Counted from the stretch's first letter, positions 41,106 through 51,973 are shown. The stretch: DNA of 64,000 nt from Asanoa ishikariensis (GCF_900107455.1 NZ_FNQB01000002.1:1984001-2048000); one strand, 5' to 3'. A program made the numbers and translations. The notes: a model not told the origin generated them from the sequence alone.

Positions 41106-41786
41106 GTGACCCGACCGTCGCCGATCGTCGCCCCCAGCATCCTCGCCGCTGACTTCGCCCATCTCGCCGACGAGGTCCGTCTGGTCGAGCAAGACGCCGA
41201 CTGGTTGCACATCGACGTCATGGACAACCATTTCGTGCCCAACCTGACGATCGGGCTGCCGGTGGTGCAGAGCCTCCGCCCGATCACGCAACTGCCGTTC
41301 GACGTGCACCTGATGATCGACGAACCGCGCCGCTGGGCACCGGCCTACGCCGACGCCGGCGCGTACAACGTCACCTTCCACGCGGAAGCGTGCGACAACC
41401 CGGTGGCGCTGGCCAAGGACCTGCGTTCGGCGGGTGCCAAGGCCGGCCTGGCGATCGACCGGGACACCCCGATCGAGCCCTACCTGGAACTGCTGCCCAG
41501 CTTCGACACGCTGCTGGTGATGACCATCAAGGCGGGCTTCGGCGGACAGCGCTTCGTGCCGGAAATGCTCGACAAGGTCCGCCAGGTGCGTGCGGCCCAG
41601 CAGAGCGGCCATTTGGAACTGCGCATCGAGGTCGACGGCGGGATCGCCGCCGACACCATCGAGCAGGCGGCCGAGGCGGGGGCCGACGCGTTCGTCGCGG
41701 GCACCGCGGTCTACGGCGCTGACGACCCGGCCGAGGCGATCAGACGGCTGCGGGCCCTCGCGGCCGGTGTGGTCGGGCACCGATGA
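41106..41786 (+). CDS. rpe: Ribulose-phosphate 3-epimerase
   Basis: 226 residues, TIM barrel. Motifs: [33 protein letters not shown] near residue 37, [10 protein letters not shown] near 66, [17 protein letters not shown] near 140 and [11 protein letters not shown] near 178. Interconverts ribulose 5-phosphate and xylulose 5-phosphate; ribulose 5-phosphate is also a substrate of RibBA downstream. The GTG at 41106 is the first start before the conserved core. ATGA overlap with the REC-GGDEF gene. Confidence 0.97.
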   Translation: MTRPSPIVAPSILAADFAHLADEVRLVEQDADWLHIDVMDNHFVPNLTIGLPVVQSLRPITQLPFDVHLMIDEPRRWAPAYADAGAYNVTFHAEACDNPVALAKDLRSAGAKAGLAIDRDTPIEPYLELLPSFDTLLVMTIKAGFGGQRFVPEMLDKVRQVRAAQQSGHLELRIEVDGGIAADTIEQAAEAGADAFVAGTAVYGADDPAEAIRRLRALAAGVVGHR

Positions 41787-42760
41787 GCGAGCGCAGCGAG
41801 GTCAGCCTGGAGACCACCAACAAACTCGGTCTCATCCTGGTCGTCGACGATGACGAAGACATCGCCCGGTTCGTCGGGATCAGCCTCAAACTGCACGGTT
41901 TCGACGTCATGCACGCCGCCGACGGGCAGGAGGCGCTCGAGCTGATCGAGCGCGCGCGGCCGGACCTCTGCGTGGTCGACCTGATGATGCCCCGCATCGA
42001 CGGCGTCGAGCTGACCCGGCGGCTGCGCGCCAACCCGATGACCGCCGCGCTGCCGATCATCATGCTGACCGCCAAGGGGCTGACCGTCGACAAGGTCTAC
42101 GGGCTGACGAACGGCGCCGACGACTACATCGTCAAGCCGTTCGACACCTCGGAGCTCTGCGCGCGGGTCGAGTCGACGCTGCGCCGCAACCGTGAATATC
42201 GCGAGGTCTCGCCGCTGACCGGCCTGCCCGGCAACACCCGGATCGGCCGCGAGATCACCGACCGGGTCCGCAGCGGCACCGACTACGCGGTCGCCTACAT
42301 CGACATCGACCGGTTCAAGAGCGTCAACGACGTGTACGGCTTCGGCCGGGGCGACGAGTTCATCAGCGCGCTGGCCCGCAGCCTCCACCGGGCGGTGATC
42401 GAGGCCGGCCTGCCACCGGCGTTCCTCGGCCACATCGGTGGCGACGACTTCGTGATCGTCTGCGCGCCGCAGCAGGTCCGGCCGCTGTCCGAGAAGGCGG
42501 TCCTCGACTACGAGAAGACCACCGACGGGCTCTACGACGAGCGCGACGCCTCCCGCGGCTACGTCGAGGTCCGCGATCGCCGCAACAACATCCAGCGGGC
42601 GGCACTGGTCACGCTCTCGATCGGGGTGGCCCTCTCCAGCGGCGACCGCCGGTTCTCCGACCCGCGCGAGATCATCGCGCTGGCCAACGAGATGAAGGGC
42701 GTCGCGAAGAGCCAACCGGGCTCGTACGTGGCGGTTGACCGGCGGCTCGCGGCCAGCTGA
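41783..42760 (+). CDS. Response regulator with GGDEF-type output (GGDDF)
   Basis: 325 residues. Receiver domain 10-130: acidic pair in [10 protein letters not shown], phospho-Asp in [12 protein letters not shown], Thr in IMLTAK and Lys in IVKPFD. A GGDEF-like domain follows: [37 protein letters not shown], and the active loop HIGGDDF, with Asp at the fourth position where Glu is usual. No RxxD inhibitory site precedes it. An insertion of ~35 residues follows the loop. It may make c-di-GMP weakly or only bind nucleotide. Translationally coupled to rpe; no sensor kinase is adjacent. Confidence 0.88.
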   Translation: MSERSEVSLETTNKLGLILVVDDDEDIARFVGISLKLHGFDVMHAADGQEALELIERARPDLCVVDLMMPRIDGVELTRRLRANPMTAALPIIMLTAKGLTVDKVYGLTNGADDYIVKPFDTSELCARVESTLRRNREYREVSPLTGLPGNTRIGREITDRVRSGTDYAVAYIDIDRFKSVNDVYGFGRGDEFISALARSLHRAVIEAGLPPAFLGHIGGDDFVIVCAPQQVRPLSEKAVLDYEKTTDGLYDERDASRGYVEVRDRRNNIQRAALVTLSIGVALSSGDRRFSDPREIIALANEMKGVAKSQPGSYVAVDRRLAAS

Positions 42761-42869
42761 CCGATTTATTCCGCGGTGTCCGTGACCGTCGCCGCGTGTG
42801 AGGTAGGTCGCCTGTCGATCGCTGTTCTGCGAATTGCGTGTAAGACTGGAGCCAACCCACCACGCGCTG

Positions 42870-43031
42870 GCGGGACTCGGTGAAATTCCGAACCGGCGGT
42901 GATCCGGGGGCCTGGCCCCTGGTAAGCCCGCGACCCGGTCGAGGAACCTCTCGAACGGTGGACCTGGTGAGAATCCGGGGCCGACGGTTGGGCAGCCCCT
43001 ATGGCCGCCCAGACAGTCCGGATGGGAGACA
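42870..43031 (+). ncRNA. FMN riboswitch (RFN element)
   Basis: The conserved blocks occur in order: GGTGAAATTCCGAACCGGCGG (split at 42880-42899), TAAGCCCGCGACCC at 42923-42936, GGTGAGAATCCGGGGCCGACGG at 42965-42987, and AGTCCGGATGGGAGA at 43015-43029. Between 43032 and the ribD start at 43169 is a G+C-rich platform ending in GGGAAGGA, the ribD ribosome-binding site. Translational control by FMN is the likely mode. Upstream (42761-42869) no gene was seen; TAAGACT near 42841 might belong to a promoter. Confidence 0.95.
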
Positions 43032-43168
43032 GCGCGAGGGCGGATGGCCGCGCCGTTCCCTGGTGCCGCCGTCGGGGCGGCTCTGCGATGCCGTCCCGAG
43101 CCGCGCCTTGCCGCACCTCCCGCATCCTGCCCGCGCCGCGTGAACACGGCGAACGGGAAGGAACGGGC

Positions 43169-44236
<1,068 letters not shown>

Positions 44237-44241
44237 CCCGC

Positions 44242-44838
44242 ATGTTCACCGGCATCATCGAGGAGCTCGGCGAAATGGTCGGCTGGACGGCGACCGGCGA
44301 CGACTCCGGCCTGATCGCCATCCGCGGCAAGACCGTCGTCGACGACCTCAAGCACGGCGACTCGATCTCGGTAAACGGCGTCTGCCTGACCGCCGTCGAG
44401 ATCTCGGCCGACGGGTTCACGGCCGACGTGATGGGCGAGACGCTGCGGCGTTCGTCCCTCGGCGAGCTGCACCCGGGCGACCCGGTCAACCTGGAACGCG
44501 CGGCCCGGCTGGACAGCCGGCTCGGCGGCCACCTGGTGCAGGGGCACGTCGACGGCGTCGCCCGAATCGTCGGGCGGGAGGCCGCCGAGCAGTGGACCAC
44601 CGTCCGGTTCGAGCTGCCCGCCGCCATCAGCCGCTATGTCGTGGAGAAGGGCTCGATCACCGTCGACGGTGTCTCGTTGACGGTGATGGAGGCGGGTGAC
44701 GACACGTTCGCGGTCGGGCTGATCCCGACCACGCTGTCGCTCACCACGCTCGGGCACAAGCAGATTGGCGACCTCGTCAACCTCGAGGTCGACGTGATCG
44801 CCAAGTATGTCGAACGGCTCCTGGGGGAGAGGTCATGA
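44242..44838 (+). CDS. ribE: Riboflavin synthase alpha chain
   Basis: 198 residues with the internal duplication of lumazine-binding domains: [12 protein letters not shown] and [24 protein letters not shown]. Both lumazine-site segments [14 protein letters not shown] and [14 protein letters not shown] are present. Dismutates two molecules of 6,7-dimethyl-8-ribityllumazine. Six nt after ribD; ATGA overlap with ribBA. Confidence 0.97.
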   Translation: MFTGIIEELGEMVGWTATGDDSGLIAIRGKTVVDDLKHGDSISVNGVCLTAVEISADGFTADVMGETLRRSSLGELHPGDPVNLERAARLDSRLGGHLVQGHVDGVARIVGREAAEQWTTVRFELPAAISRYVVEKGSITVDGVSLTVMEAGDDTFAVGLIPTTLSLTTLGHKQIGDLVNLEVDVIAKYVERLLGERS

Positions 44839-46067
44839 CGCTGTCCACTGTGGAAGAGGCCGTTGCCGCGATCGCGGCCGGCAAGCCGGTCGTGGTCGTC
44901 GACGACGAGGATCGCGAGAACGAGGGCGACCTGATCTTCGCCGCCGAGAAGGCGACGCCGGAGCTGCTCGCGTTCACCGTCCGCTACACGTCGGGCTACA
45001 TCTGCGCGCCGGTGACCGAGGAAGAGGCGGACCGGCTCGAGCTGCCCCCGATGTACCACACCAACCAGGACCGGCGCGGCACCGCGTACACGGTGACGGT
45101 CGACGCCCGTGAGGGCGTCAGCACCGGCATCTCGGCAGCGGACCGGGCGCACACGATCCGGCTGCTGGCGTCGCCGGACACCACCCCGGGCGACCTGTCC
45201 CGCCCCGGCCACGTCGTTCCGCTGCGGGCCAAGGCCGGCGGGGTGCTGCGCCGGCCCGGCCACACCGAGGCGGCGATCGACCTCGCGGTGCTGGCCGGCC
45301 TGCGTCCCGCCGGCGTGCTCTGCGAGCTCGTCAACGACGACGGCACCATGATGCGCCTGCCCGACCTGGAGAGGTTCGCGGCCGAGCACGACCTGGCGGT
45401 CATCTCCATCGCCGACCTGATCGCCTACCGGCGGCACCACGAGAAGCAGGTCGAGCGGGTCGTCGAGACACGCCTGCCGACCGATCACGGCGTGTTCACC
45501 GCGATCGGCTACCGCGCCGAGCACGACGCGGCGGAGCACGTGGCGATGGTCTTCGGCGACATCGGCGACGGCGACGACGTGCTCGTCCGGGTGCACTCCG
45601 AGTGCCTGACCGGCGACGTGTTCGGCTCGCTGCGCTGCGACTGCGGCCCGCAGCTCAACGCGGCGCTGGCCCGCGTGGCGGCCGAGGGCCGCGGCGTGGT
45701 GCTCTACATGCGTGGCCACGAGGGTCGCGGCATCGGCCTGCTGCACAAGCTCCAGGCCTACCAGCTCCAGGACATGGGCCGCGACACCGTCGACGCCAAC
45801 CTCGACCTGGGCCTGCCGGCGGACGCCCGCGACTACGGCACCGGCGCGCAGATCCTCTACGACCTGGGCGTGCGCTCGATGCGCCTGCTGACCAACAACC
45901 CGGCCAAGCGAGCTGGCCTGGAGGGCTACGGGCTGACCATCGTCGGCCGCGAGGGCCTGCCGGTGCGCCCGCACCCGGAGAACGTCCGTTACCTGCGGAC
46001 CAAGCGTGACCGAATGGGACACCTGATCGACGTCCTCGACGACGTCGACCTTGCGGAGGGATTCTGA
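44835..46067 (+). CDS. ribBA: Bifunctional DHBP synthase / GTP cyclohydrolase II
   Basis: 410 residues. RibB half: [22 protein letters not shown] near residue 18 and later [14 protein letters not shown]. RibA half: zinc cysteines in [21 protein letters not shown] near residue 255 and [14 protein letters not shown] near residue 295. It supplies both precursors of riboflavin from ribulose 5-phosphate and GTP. The ATG overlaps ribE, and the TGA overlaps the ribH ATG by one base. Confidence 0.97.
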   Translation: MTLSTVEEAVAAIAAGKPVVVVDDEDRENEGDLIFAAEKATPELLAFTVRYTSGYICAPVTEEEADRLELPPMYHTNQDRRGTAYTVTVDAREGVSTGISAADRAHTIRLLASPDTTPGDLSRPGHVVPLRAKAGGVLRRPGHTEAAIDLAVLAGLRPAGVLCELVNDDGTMMRLPDLERFAAEHDLAVISIADLIAYRRHHEKQVERVVETRLPTDHGVFTAIGYRAEHDAAEHVAMVFGDIGDGDDVLVRVHSECLTGDVFGSLRCDCGPQLNAALARVAAEGRGVVLYMRGHEGRGIGLLHKLQAYQLQDMGRDTVDANLDLGLPADARDYGTGAQILYDLGVRSMRLLTNNPAKRAGLEGYGLTIVGREGLPVRPHPENVRYLRTKRDRMGHLIDVLDDVDLAEGF

Positions 46068-46534
46068 TGGCCGGTTTCGGCGAACCTGACGTGGCCACCG
46101 TGGACGCCTCGGGCCTGACGGTCGGCATCGTCGCCGCCCGCTGGCACGGCGAGCTAACCGACCACATGGTCGGTCGGGCGGTGGCGGCGGCCAAGGCCTC
46201 GGCGGTCTCCGACGTCGCGGTGGCGCGGGTCGCGGGATCCGTGGAGATCCCGGTGGTCGCGCAGGCACTGGCGAAGAAGTACGACGTGGTGGTCGCCCTC
46301 GGCGTGGTCATCCGGGGCTCGACGGCGCACTTCGACTACGTGTGCCAGTCGGTGACCGAGGGGCTGACCCGGGTCGCGCTCGACTCGGGCAAGCCCGTCG
46401 CGCATGGCGTGCTCACCGTCAACACGCTGGAGCAGGCGCAGGACCGCGCGGGCCTGCCCGGCTCGGCCGAGGACAAGGGCTACGCCGCGACGCTGGCCGC
46501 CCTAGACGCGGCCCTGGCCATCCGGGCCATCTAG
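46067..46534 (+). CDS. ribH: 6,7-Dimethyl-8-ribityllumazine synthase
   Basis: 155 residues. VGIVAARWHGELTDHMV, the core loop VAGSVEIPVVAQALAKK and VALGVVIRGSTAHFDYV with the catalytic His region. Forms an icosahedral or pentameric shell in the family. The TAG stop interlocks with the TAG of the convergent oxidoreductase (shared CTAG), so the operon ends without a hairpin terminator. Confidence 0.96.
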   Translation: MAGFGEPDVATVDASGLTVGIVAARWHGELTDHMVGRAVAAAKASAVSDVAVARVAGSVEIPVVAQALAKKYDVVVALGVVIRGSTAHFDYVCQSVTEGLTRVALDSGKPVAHGVLTVNTLEQAQDRAGLPGSAEDKGYAATLAALDAALAIRAI

Positions 46535-48219
46535 AGATCCAGCACGACCTCGCCGCGGGGGCGGGAGCAGCAGATCAGTGTGTTGCCCGGCCCCGCGGGT
46601 TCGAGGGGCTCGGGGTCGAAGTCGACGTCACCAGAGAGCAGTGCGGTCTCGCAGGTGTGGCACACGCCGGTGCGGCAGGACCAGCGCGTCGGCACGTCGC
46701 ACGACTCCGCCAGCTCCAGCAGCGAGCGGCGGTCGTCGGACCACGGGATGGTCAGGCCGCTGCGGGCGAAGGTGACCGCCGGTCCGGTGCCGGGCGGCCC
46801 CTCCGGCGGGTGGGGCTGGCGGCGGGTCTTGTCGGTGATGCCGGGGTTGATAGCCGAGCGGGCGGCGAACAGTTCCGTGCGCACCCGGTTCGGCTTCATG
46901 CCGTAGTCGACCAGCGCGGTGCTGATGTCGTCCATGAAGGACTCTGGACCGCAGACGTACGCGTCTGCGTCCTTCGGTGGCGCCAGCGAGTCCAGCACCG
47001 CCCCGGTCAGCCGGGTCTCCGTCGACCAGAACAGGTGCTCGTGGGCGTTCGGCAGGGCCGCGATCAGGGCACGGGTCTCGTCCGCGAAAGCGGCGTGGCT
47101 CGCATCGTGTGCCGTGTGGATCCACCAGATCTGCCGCTGGTCGCGGTCGGCGGCCAGCCGGTGCAGCATCGCGAGCACGGGCGTCACGCCGATGCCGGCC
47201 GAGATGAGCAGGATCGGGTCTGTGCCGTCGGCCAGCAGGAACTCGCCGCGGGCGGGTGCCACCTCGACGAGCGCGCCCGGCTTCACGTGGTCACAGATCC
47301 AGCGGCTGACCGATCCGTGACCCTCCTGCTTCACGGTGATCCGGTACGCGGCCGGGTCGGAGAGCGAGTACGAGCGCACCGGCACGGGGTCGCCGGCCTC
47401 GGGGACCCGCAGCGTCAGATACTGCCCGGGCTGGGCCGGCGGCAGCGGCTGGTCGTCGGTCCCGGCGAGGTAGAACGAGGTGATCGACGCGGTCTCGGGC
47501 ACGACCCGGTCGACCCGCAGCTTGCGGAAGCCCCGCCAGGCCGGCTCGTGACCCACCGGGATCGGGGCGAGCCCGCCACCGCCGGCCAGCACGTCGTGGA
47601 ACGAGGCCTGCCAGCCGGGGCTGAGCGCCGGGATGTCGAGGGCGGCGCGGATCCGGTCGTGGTCGGGGTTCGGCAGGTAGAGCAGCGCGTCGACCTCGGC
47701 GACGGTGACCTGGTGCGGCCCGACCCGGGTGCGGAGGATCTCGTCGCCCGCGCCGACCTCGCCCTCGGTGATCACCCGCAGGTAGAACCCGGGACGGTGG
47801 TGACCGACCAGCAGCGCCGGCAGCCTCGGCTCCTCGAGCCGCATGCCGACCCGGAAGCAGGTGACCCGGGGCTGGGTGACCTCGAACTCGGCGTCGCCGA
47901 TGCGGTAGCGGTCGCCGATGTGCACCTCGTCGTCGGGCAGCCCGTCGACGGTGAAGTTCTCACCGAACGCGCCGTAGCCACCGAGGTCCTTGGCGAAGAC
48001 CTTCGACCAGTGTGCGTACGAGTCGGTCTGGTAGACCAGCACGGCCCGTTGCTCGCCGCCGTGCCCGTCCAGGTCGCCCTGGCCGTCGCCGTCGATGTTG
48101 AGCCGGCGGACCATCCGGCGCCCCGGCACGGGCGCCTTCCACACTCCGGTGTGGACGGTCCTGCCCTGCCAGTCGACGTCCTTGGGCATTCCGACGTTCA
48201 CCGACAACAGTGTCGCCAT
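46531..48219 (-). CDS. MOSC domain - ferredoxin reductase - [2Fe-2S] fusion protein
   Basis: 562 residues, four modules. A YiiM-like MOSC domain (residues ~1-160, with the conserved Cys in QPRVTCFRVGMRLEEPRLP) and a 3-alpha segment (VAEVDALLYLPNPDHDRIR). Then an FAD-binding domain (VRSYSLSDPAAYRITVKQEGHGSVSRW), a NAD-binding domain (ILLISAGIGVTPVLAML), and a plant-type ferredoxin with RWSCRTGVCHTCETALLSGDV plus a final Cys in LICCSR. Probably a self-contained NAD(P)H-driven molybdenum-linked reductase, perhaps for N-hydroxylated compounds; the substrate is unknown. ATG at 48219 with GAGAGGGGG upstream. Confidence 0.92.
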   Translation of the reverse strand: MATLLSVNVGMPKDVDWQGRTVHTGVWKAPVPGRRMVRRLNIDGDGQGDLDGHGGEQRAVLVYQTDSYAHWSKVFAKDLGGYGAFGENFTVDGLPDDEVHIGDRYRIGDAEFEVTQPRVTCFRVGMRLEEPRLPALLVGHHRPGFYLRVITEGEVGAGDEILRTRVGPHQVTVAEVDALLYLPNPDHDRIRAALDIPALSPGWQASFHDVLAGGGGLAPIPVGHEPAWRGFRKLRVDRVVPETASITSFYLAGTDDQPLPPAQPGQYLTLRVPEAGDPVPVRSYSLSDPAAYRITVKQEGHGSVSRWICDHVKPGALVEVAPARGEFLLADGTDPILLISAGIGVTPVLAMLHRLAADRDQRQIWWIHTAHDASHAAFADETRALIAALPNAHEHLFWSTETRLTGAVLDSLAPPKDADAYVCGPESFMDDISTALVDYGMKPNRVRTELFAARSAINPGITDKTRRQPHPPEGPPGTGPAVTFARSGLTIPWSDDRRSLLELAESCDVPTRWSCRTGVCHTCETALLSGDVDFDPEPLEPAGPGNTLICCSRPRGEVVLDL

Positions 48220-48311
48220 GGTCGTCCCCCCTCTCGCCAACGTAGATCGGAGGCAGCGGGCCGACAACGGGTGTGACCGCCGCCGGGCCGCTCAATTTCT
48301 CGCCACGCATG

Positions 48312-49022
48312 TCACACCAGCCTCTCGCCGCCGTCGATTCCCAACGACACCCCGGTCAGGAAGGTGTTGGTCAGTGCGAAGACGACCGCCCGGGCGACGT
48401 CGTCGGCCGTGCCGACCCGGCGGGCCGGGTTGGTGCCGCTCCGGCCGGCGAACAGGGCCGCCTTCTTCTCCGGGCCGAGCGCGTCGTACGCGCCGGTGTC
48501 GATCGTGCCCGGCGAGATCGCGTTGACCCGGATCGGTGCGAGCTCCACGGCGAGCGAACGGACGATCGCGTCCACGGCGCCGTTGGTGGCCGCGACGGCC
48601 AGCATCCCCGCCGCCGGCTTGACCGACGTCGCGCCGGAGAACAGCAGGAACGAGCCGTCCGCCGGCATCCGGTTGGCGAAGTGCTTGGCCAGCAGGATCG
48701 CGCCGACCGCCTTGGTGCGCAGGGACAGCGCCACCACGTCGGGGTCGAGTTGGCCCACCGGCCCCCGCGCCCGCGCCGACGCGGTGGTGACCACGTGGTC
48801 GACGGTGCCGAGGCGCTCGGCGAGCCCGGCGACGCTGGACTCGTCGGTCAGGTCGACGGTCTCAGCGGTGATCGCCGGGTCGTCGTAGGCGACGGCGAGC
48901 GTGGCGGGATCGCGCCCGGCGACCACGACCGACGCACCGGCCTCCCGCACGGCGTCGGTGGTGGCCCGGGCGATCCCGCCGCCCCGGCCGATGATCAGAA
49001 CGGTCCGGTCCTTGAGTGTCAT
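48312..49022 (-). CDS. Short-chain dehydrogenase/reductase lacking the Tyr-Lys catalytic pair
   Basis: 236 residues of SDR fold: nucleotide loop IIGRGGGIARATTDAV, FSGATSVKP with the Ser position, and RVNAISPGTIDTGAYD. The usual YxxxK motif reads VAATN, so both the Tyr and the Lys are replaced. Related SDR subfamilies with this loss exist in actinobacteria. It may bind NAD(P) without classical dehydrogenase chemistry. ATG start after GAGAGGGG. Divergent from the CGNR regulator with a 102-nt gap, so likely its target. Confidence 0.88.
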   Translation of the reverse strand: MTLKDRTVLIIGRGGGIARATTDAVREAGASVVVAGRDPATLAVAYDDPAITAETVDLTDESSVAGLAERLGTVDHVVTTASARARGPVGQLDPDVVALSLRTKAVGAILLAKHFANRMPADGSFLLFSGATSVKPAAGMLAVAATNGAVDAIVRSLAVELAPIRVNAISPGTIDTGAYDALGPEKKAALFAGRSGTNPARRVGTADDVARAVVFALTNTFLTGVSLGIDGGERLV

Positions 49023-49112
49023 GGTCTTGACCCCTCTCTAACGCATAACTCGACGCTAGAAGCATTAGGAAGGTGGGTGCAAGCGGTTCTCGCGATCGTC
49101 CCAACTAATGGA

Positions 49113-49118
49113 TAAGCT
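49113..49118 (+). promoter_or_regulatory. Putative leaderless -10 element of the CGNR gene
   Basis: TAAGCT lies 6 nt before GTG 49125, with no ribosome-binding site between. Confidence 0.5.
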
Positions 49119-49124
49119 AGGCGG

Positions 49125-49718
49125 GTGAGCATCAGTCTGGCCGATGTCCAGGCGGCTGGCTTCCCGATGGGCGGCGAGCCGCTGGTCGCGCTCGACCTGG
49201 TCGACACCAAGATGCTCGTGACCGACCCGCCACAGGACCTGATCGCCGACCCGGCCGCGGCGGACGCCTGGTGGCGGCTCCAGTCGCCGCGCCTGCCCGT
49301 CGGCCCCGCGCCGGACCTGGCCGCCACCCAGCGGCTGCGCACGGCGATCCGCGACCTGTTCGACGCGCACCTGGAAGGCCGGCGGCCGGACCCGGGCAGC
49401 CTCGACGACGTCAACGCCGCGGCCGCCGCGGTCCCGACCAGCCTGCGCCTGACCGCCACGGACGGCGGCTACCGGGAAGAGACCGACTGGCACGCCGAGC
49501 GCGGTGGCAACGCGGCCCTGGCCGCCACCGCGCGCGGCGCGATCGAACTGCTCGCCGACGAGCAGCGGCTGGCCCGGCTACGCCGGTGCGCCAACCCCAA
49601 CTGCTCGATGCTGTTCCTCGCCGAGACCACCCGCCGCCAGTGGTGCACTCCCAACATCTGCGGCAACCGCACCCGAGTCGCCCGCCACTACGCCCGCACC
49701 CACCACAAGGACTCCTAG
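49125..49718 (+). CDS. CGNR zinc-finger regulator (ABATE domain)
   Basis: 197 residues. The N-terminal ABATE-like region includes FPMGGEPLVALDLVDTKML and AADAWWRLQSPRLP. The C-terminal zinc finger is CANPNCSMLFLAETTRRQWCTPNICGNRTRVARHYAR, with the CGNR signature near residue 182. Such proteins are stress-linked transcription factors. It is divergent from the SDR gene and convergent with helD; its TAG interlocks with the helD TAG. Confidence 0.9.
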   Translation: MSISLADVQAAGFPMGGEPLVALDLVDTKMLVTDPPQDLIADPAAADAWWRLQSPRLPVGPAPDLAATQRLRTAIRDLFDAHLEGRRPDPGSLDDVNAAAAAVPTSLRLTATDGGYREETDWHAERGGNAALAATARGAIELLADEQRLARLRRCANPNCSMLFLAETTRRQWCTPNICGNRTRVARHYARTHHKDS

Positions 49719-51973
49719 CCGAGCTCCCTCGGGAGCGGTTTCTGGTGCAGGACGACCAGGCTCGCGACCGCGCGGGTCAGGGTCACGTAGAGGCGGGCCA
49801 GGCCGCGCGGTTCCGCGGCGACGATGTCGGCGGGCTCCAGGACGATCACGTGGTCGTATTCCAGGCCCTTGACCATGCTGGCCGGCACCACGGCGGCACC
49901 GGGGAGGTCGCCGAGGGTCGCGGCCAAGTCGTCGGCGGCGATCACCGCCACCGTCGCGTCTGGCGGCAGCTCCTGGAGAGCTTCGCGTGCGGCCGCGGTG
50001 AGGTCGTCCACCCGCCGCACCTCCAAAGAGCCGCCGGGTTGGTAGGAGCGGGTCGGCTCGATGCCGGGTGCCAGCGCGCGGGCCGCGTAGTCCGCGATCG
50101 TCTGCGGCACGCGGTAGCCCGTGTGCAGGTCCAGCGTGCGGACCTCGTGCTTGCCGAGCCGGGCGACCAGGTCCGGCCACGAGTCGGCGGCCAGCGGGTG
50201 GGTTGCCTGGCCGAGGTCACCGACGATGGTCATCGACGCGTACGCCGCCCGCCGTGCGATCATCCGGGACTCCATCGGCGACAGGTCCTGCGCCTCGTCG
50301 ACGATCACGTGGAGGTACGGCTCCTCCACCGGCGCGTCGTCGGTCTCGGTGACCGGCAGCGGCTCGGCGAGCACGGGCACGTACCCCTCCTCGCCGTGTG
50401 GGTCGAAGCCGTCGGTCCAGCCGACCACCTTGTGGCCCTCGCGCAGGATGACGGCTTCCGCCCACCGCTGCGCCAATCCGGCCGCGTCGTTGTCGATGCC
50501 CTTGCCGGCCAGCGCCATCGGGGTCGCCAGGCCCGGCGCGTAGAGCTCCCAGCCCTCCTGGAGCCCACAGCTCAGCACGAAGGTGTCCACCAGCCGCCGG
50601 TCGCTGGTGAGCTCGCGTAGCTGCCACTCCGGCTTGGGTGCCCGCGGCGGCGGTGGCGGGTCGCCGAGCAACCCGGTCAGCTCGTCGAGCAGCGGCACGT
50701 CGTCGACCGAGAATCCTGACGGGTCGCGGTACGAGGCCGACAGCGTCGAAGCGTCCGGCCCCGCCACCCGCGCCGGATCGGCGAGCCACGACAGCACCGC
50801 CGTCGGGGTCAGCGCCGGCCACCACGCGCGCAGGAACCGTTGGAACTCGCCCCGGTCGCCGACCTCGTCGACGAACAGCTCACGGTCGAGATGGTCGGCG
50901 TCGACGGTCGACCACAGCTCGTCGAGCAGGACCGCGGCGGCGGTCGGGCGGGCGGAGTTGGGCAGCGTGCCGTCGGCCTCGCAGCGGGCGCGGACCCGGG
51001 TGCGGGCGGCCGACAGGTCGTTGGCGCCGATCGTGAGCACCTGGCCGGCGTACACGACGCGCAGCTTGTCCGGTGCTCCCGGCGGTGTCTGCCACATCAG
51101 CTCGGTCAGCACCTCGCGCATGCGCTCGCTGCCCTTGATCCGGGCGACCTCGGCGCGGTCGCGACGGGTGGCCGTGACCCCGTCGAACAGCTCGCCGATC
51201 GCCCGCAGGTGCACGCTGTCCTCGCCGAGCGACGGGAGCACCCGGCCGATGTAGTCGGTGAACACCGTCGACGGGCCGACCACCAGGATGCGGCCGGCGG
51301 TGAACCGGCCGCGGTCGGTGTAGAGCAGGTACGCCGCGCGGTGCAGCGCGACCTGCGTCTTCCCGGTGCCCGGGCCGCCGGTGATCAGCGTGACGCCGCG
51401 GGCGGGTGCCCGGATGGCCTCGTCCTGCTCGCGCTGGATGGTGGTGACGATGTCGCGCATGTGCGGGCCGCGGGACCGGCGCAGCGCGGCCAACAGCGCG
51501 CCCTCGCCGAGCACCCGCAGGTCACCGGAGGCATCGGGGGACAGCAGGTCGTCGTCGAGGTCGACGACCCGCTCGCCGCGGCAGAAGATGACGCGGCGCC
51601 GCACCACGTCCAGCGGGTCGCCGGTGGTCGCGCGGTAGAACGGCGCCGCGGCCGGCGCACGCCAGTCGACCAGCAGCGGCTCGATGCCGTCGCGGACGCC
51701 CAACCGTCCGATGTGGTACGTGTCGCCGTCGGTGAAGTCGAGCCGCCCGAACACCAGGCCGTCGGCCTCGGCGTCGAGCTCGTGCATCCGGCTGGCGGCC
51801 CGGTGGACGATCGCGTCCCGCTCCACCAGCCCGGTCGCCGACCTGGTCGTGGCCCGCTGGTGCCCCTCACCCTCGAGCGCCCTGGCCTGCTCGCGCAGCA
51901 CGTCGAGGCGCTGGTAGATCCGATCGACAACCTGCTGCTCAGCGGCGATTTCCTGTGTCCTGACTGCGGGCAC
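49715..51973 (-). CDS. helD: HelD-like RNA polymerase-associated UvrD/Rep-family ATPase
   Basis: 752 residues. N-terminal coiled-coil (IAAEQQVVDRIYQRLDVLREQARALEG), Walker A GGPGTGKTQVALHRAAYLL near residue 212, DEAQDLSPMESRMIARR near residue 565, and the C-terminal helicase half ending MVKGLEYDHVIVLEPADI then ARLYVTLTRAVASL. HelD removes RNA polymerase from DNA in Gram-positive bacteria and can confer rifamycin tolerance. GTG at 51973 is preferred because GGGGGAG lies upstream and the coiled coil begins there; the longer in-frame extension is not conserved-looking. Confidence 0.9.
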   Translation of the reverse strand: MPAVRTQEIAAEQQVVDRIYQRLDVLREQARALEGEGHQRATTRSATGLVERDAIVHRAASRMHELDAEADGLVFGRLDFTDGDTYHIGRLGVRDGIEPLLVDWRAPAAAPFYRATTGDPLDVVRRRVIFCRGERVVDLDDDLLSPDASGDLRVLGEGALLAALRRSRGPHMRDIVTTIQREQDEAIRAPARGVTLITGGPGTGKTQVALHRAAYLLYTDRGRFTAGRILVVGPSTVFTDYIGRVLPSLGEDSVHLRAIGELFDGVTATRRDRAEVARIKGSERMREVLTELMWQTPPGAPDKLRVVYAGQVLTIGANDLSAARTRVRARCEADGTLPNSARPTAAAVLLDELWSTVDADHLDRELFVDEVGDRGEFQRFLRAWWPALTPTAVLSWLADPARVAGPDASTLSASYRDPSGFSVDDVPLLDELTGLLGDPPPPPRAPKPEWQLRELTSDRRLVDTFVLSCGLQEGWELYAPGLATPMALAGKGIDNDAAGLAQRWAEAVILREGHKVVGWTDGFDPHGEEGYVPVLAEPLPVTETDDAPVEEPYLHVIVDEAQDLSPMESRMIARRAAYASMTIVGDLGQATHPLAADSWPDLVARLGKHEVRTLDLHTGYRVPQTIADYAARALAPGIEPTRSYQPGGSLEVRRVDDLTAAAREALQELPPDATVAVIAADDLAATLGDLPGAAVVPASMVKGLEYDHVIVLEPADIVAAEPRGLARLYVTLTRAVASLVVLHQKPLPRELG

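Noticed and set aside
46342-48276. Plus-strand open frame of about 640 codons opposite the MOSC fusion gene
   Set aside because: Arg/Gly/His-rich shadow of the well-supported minus-strand gene.
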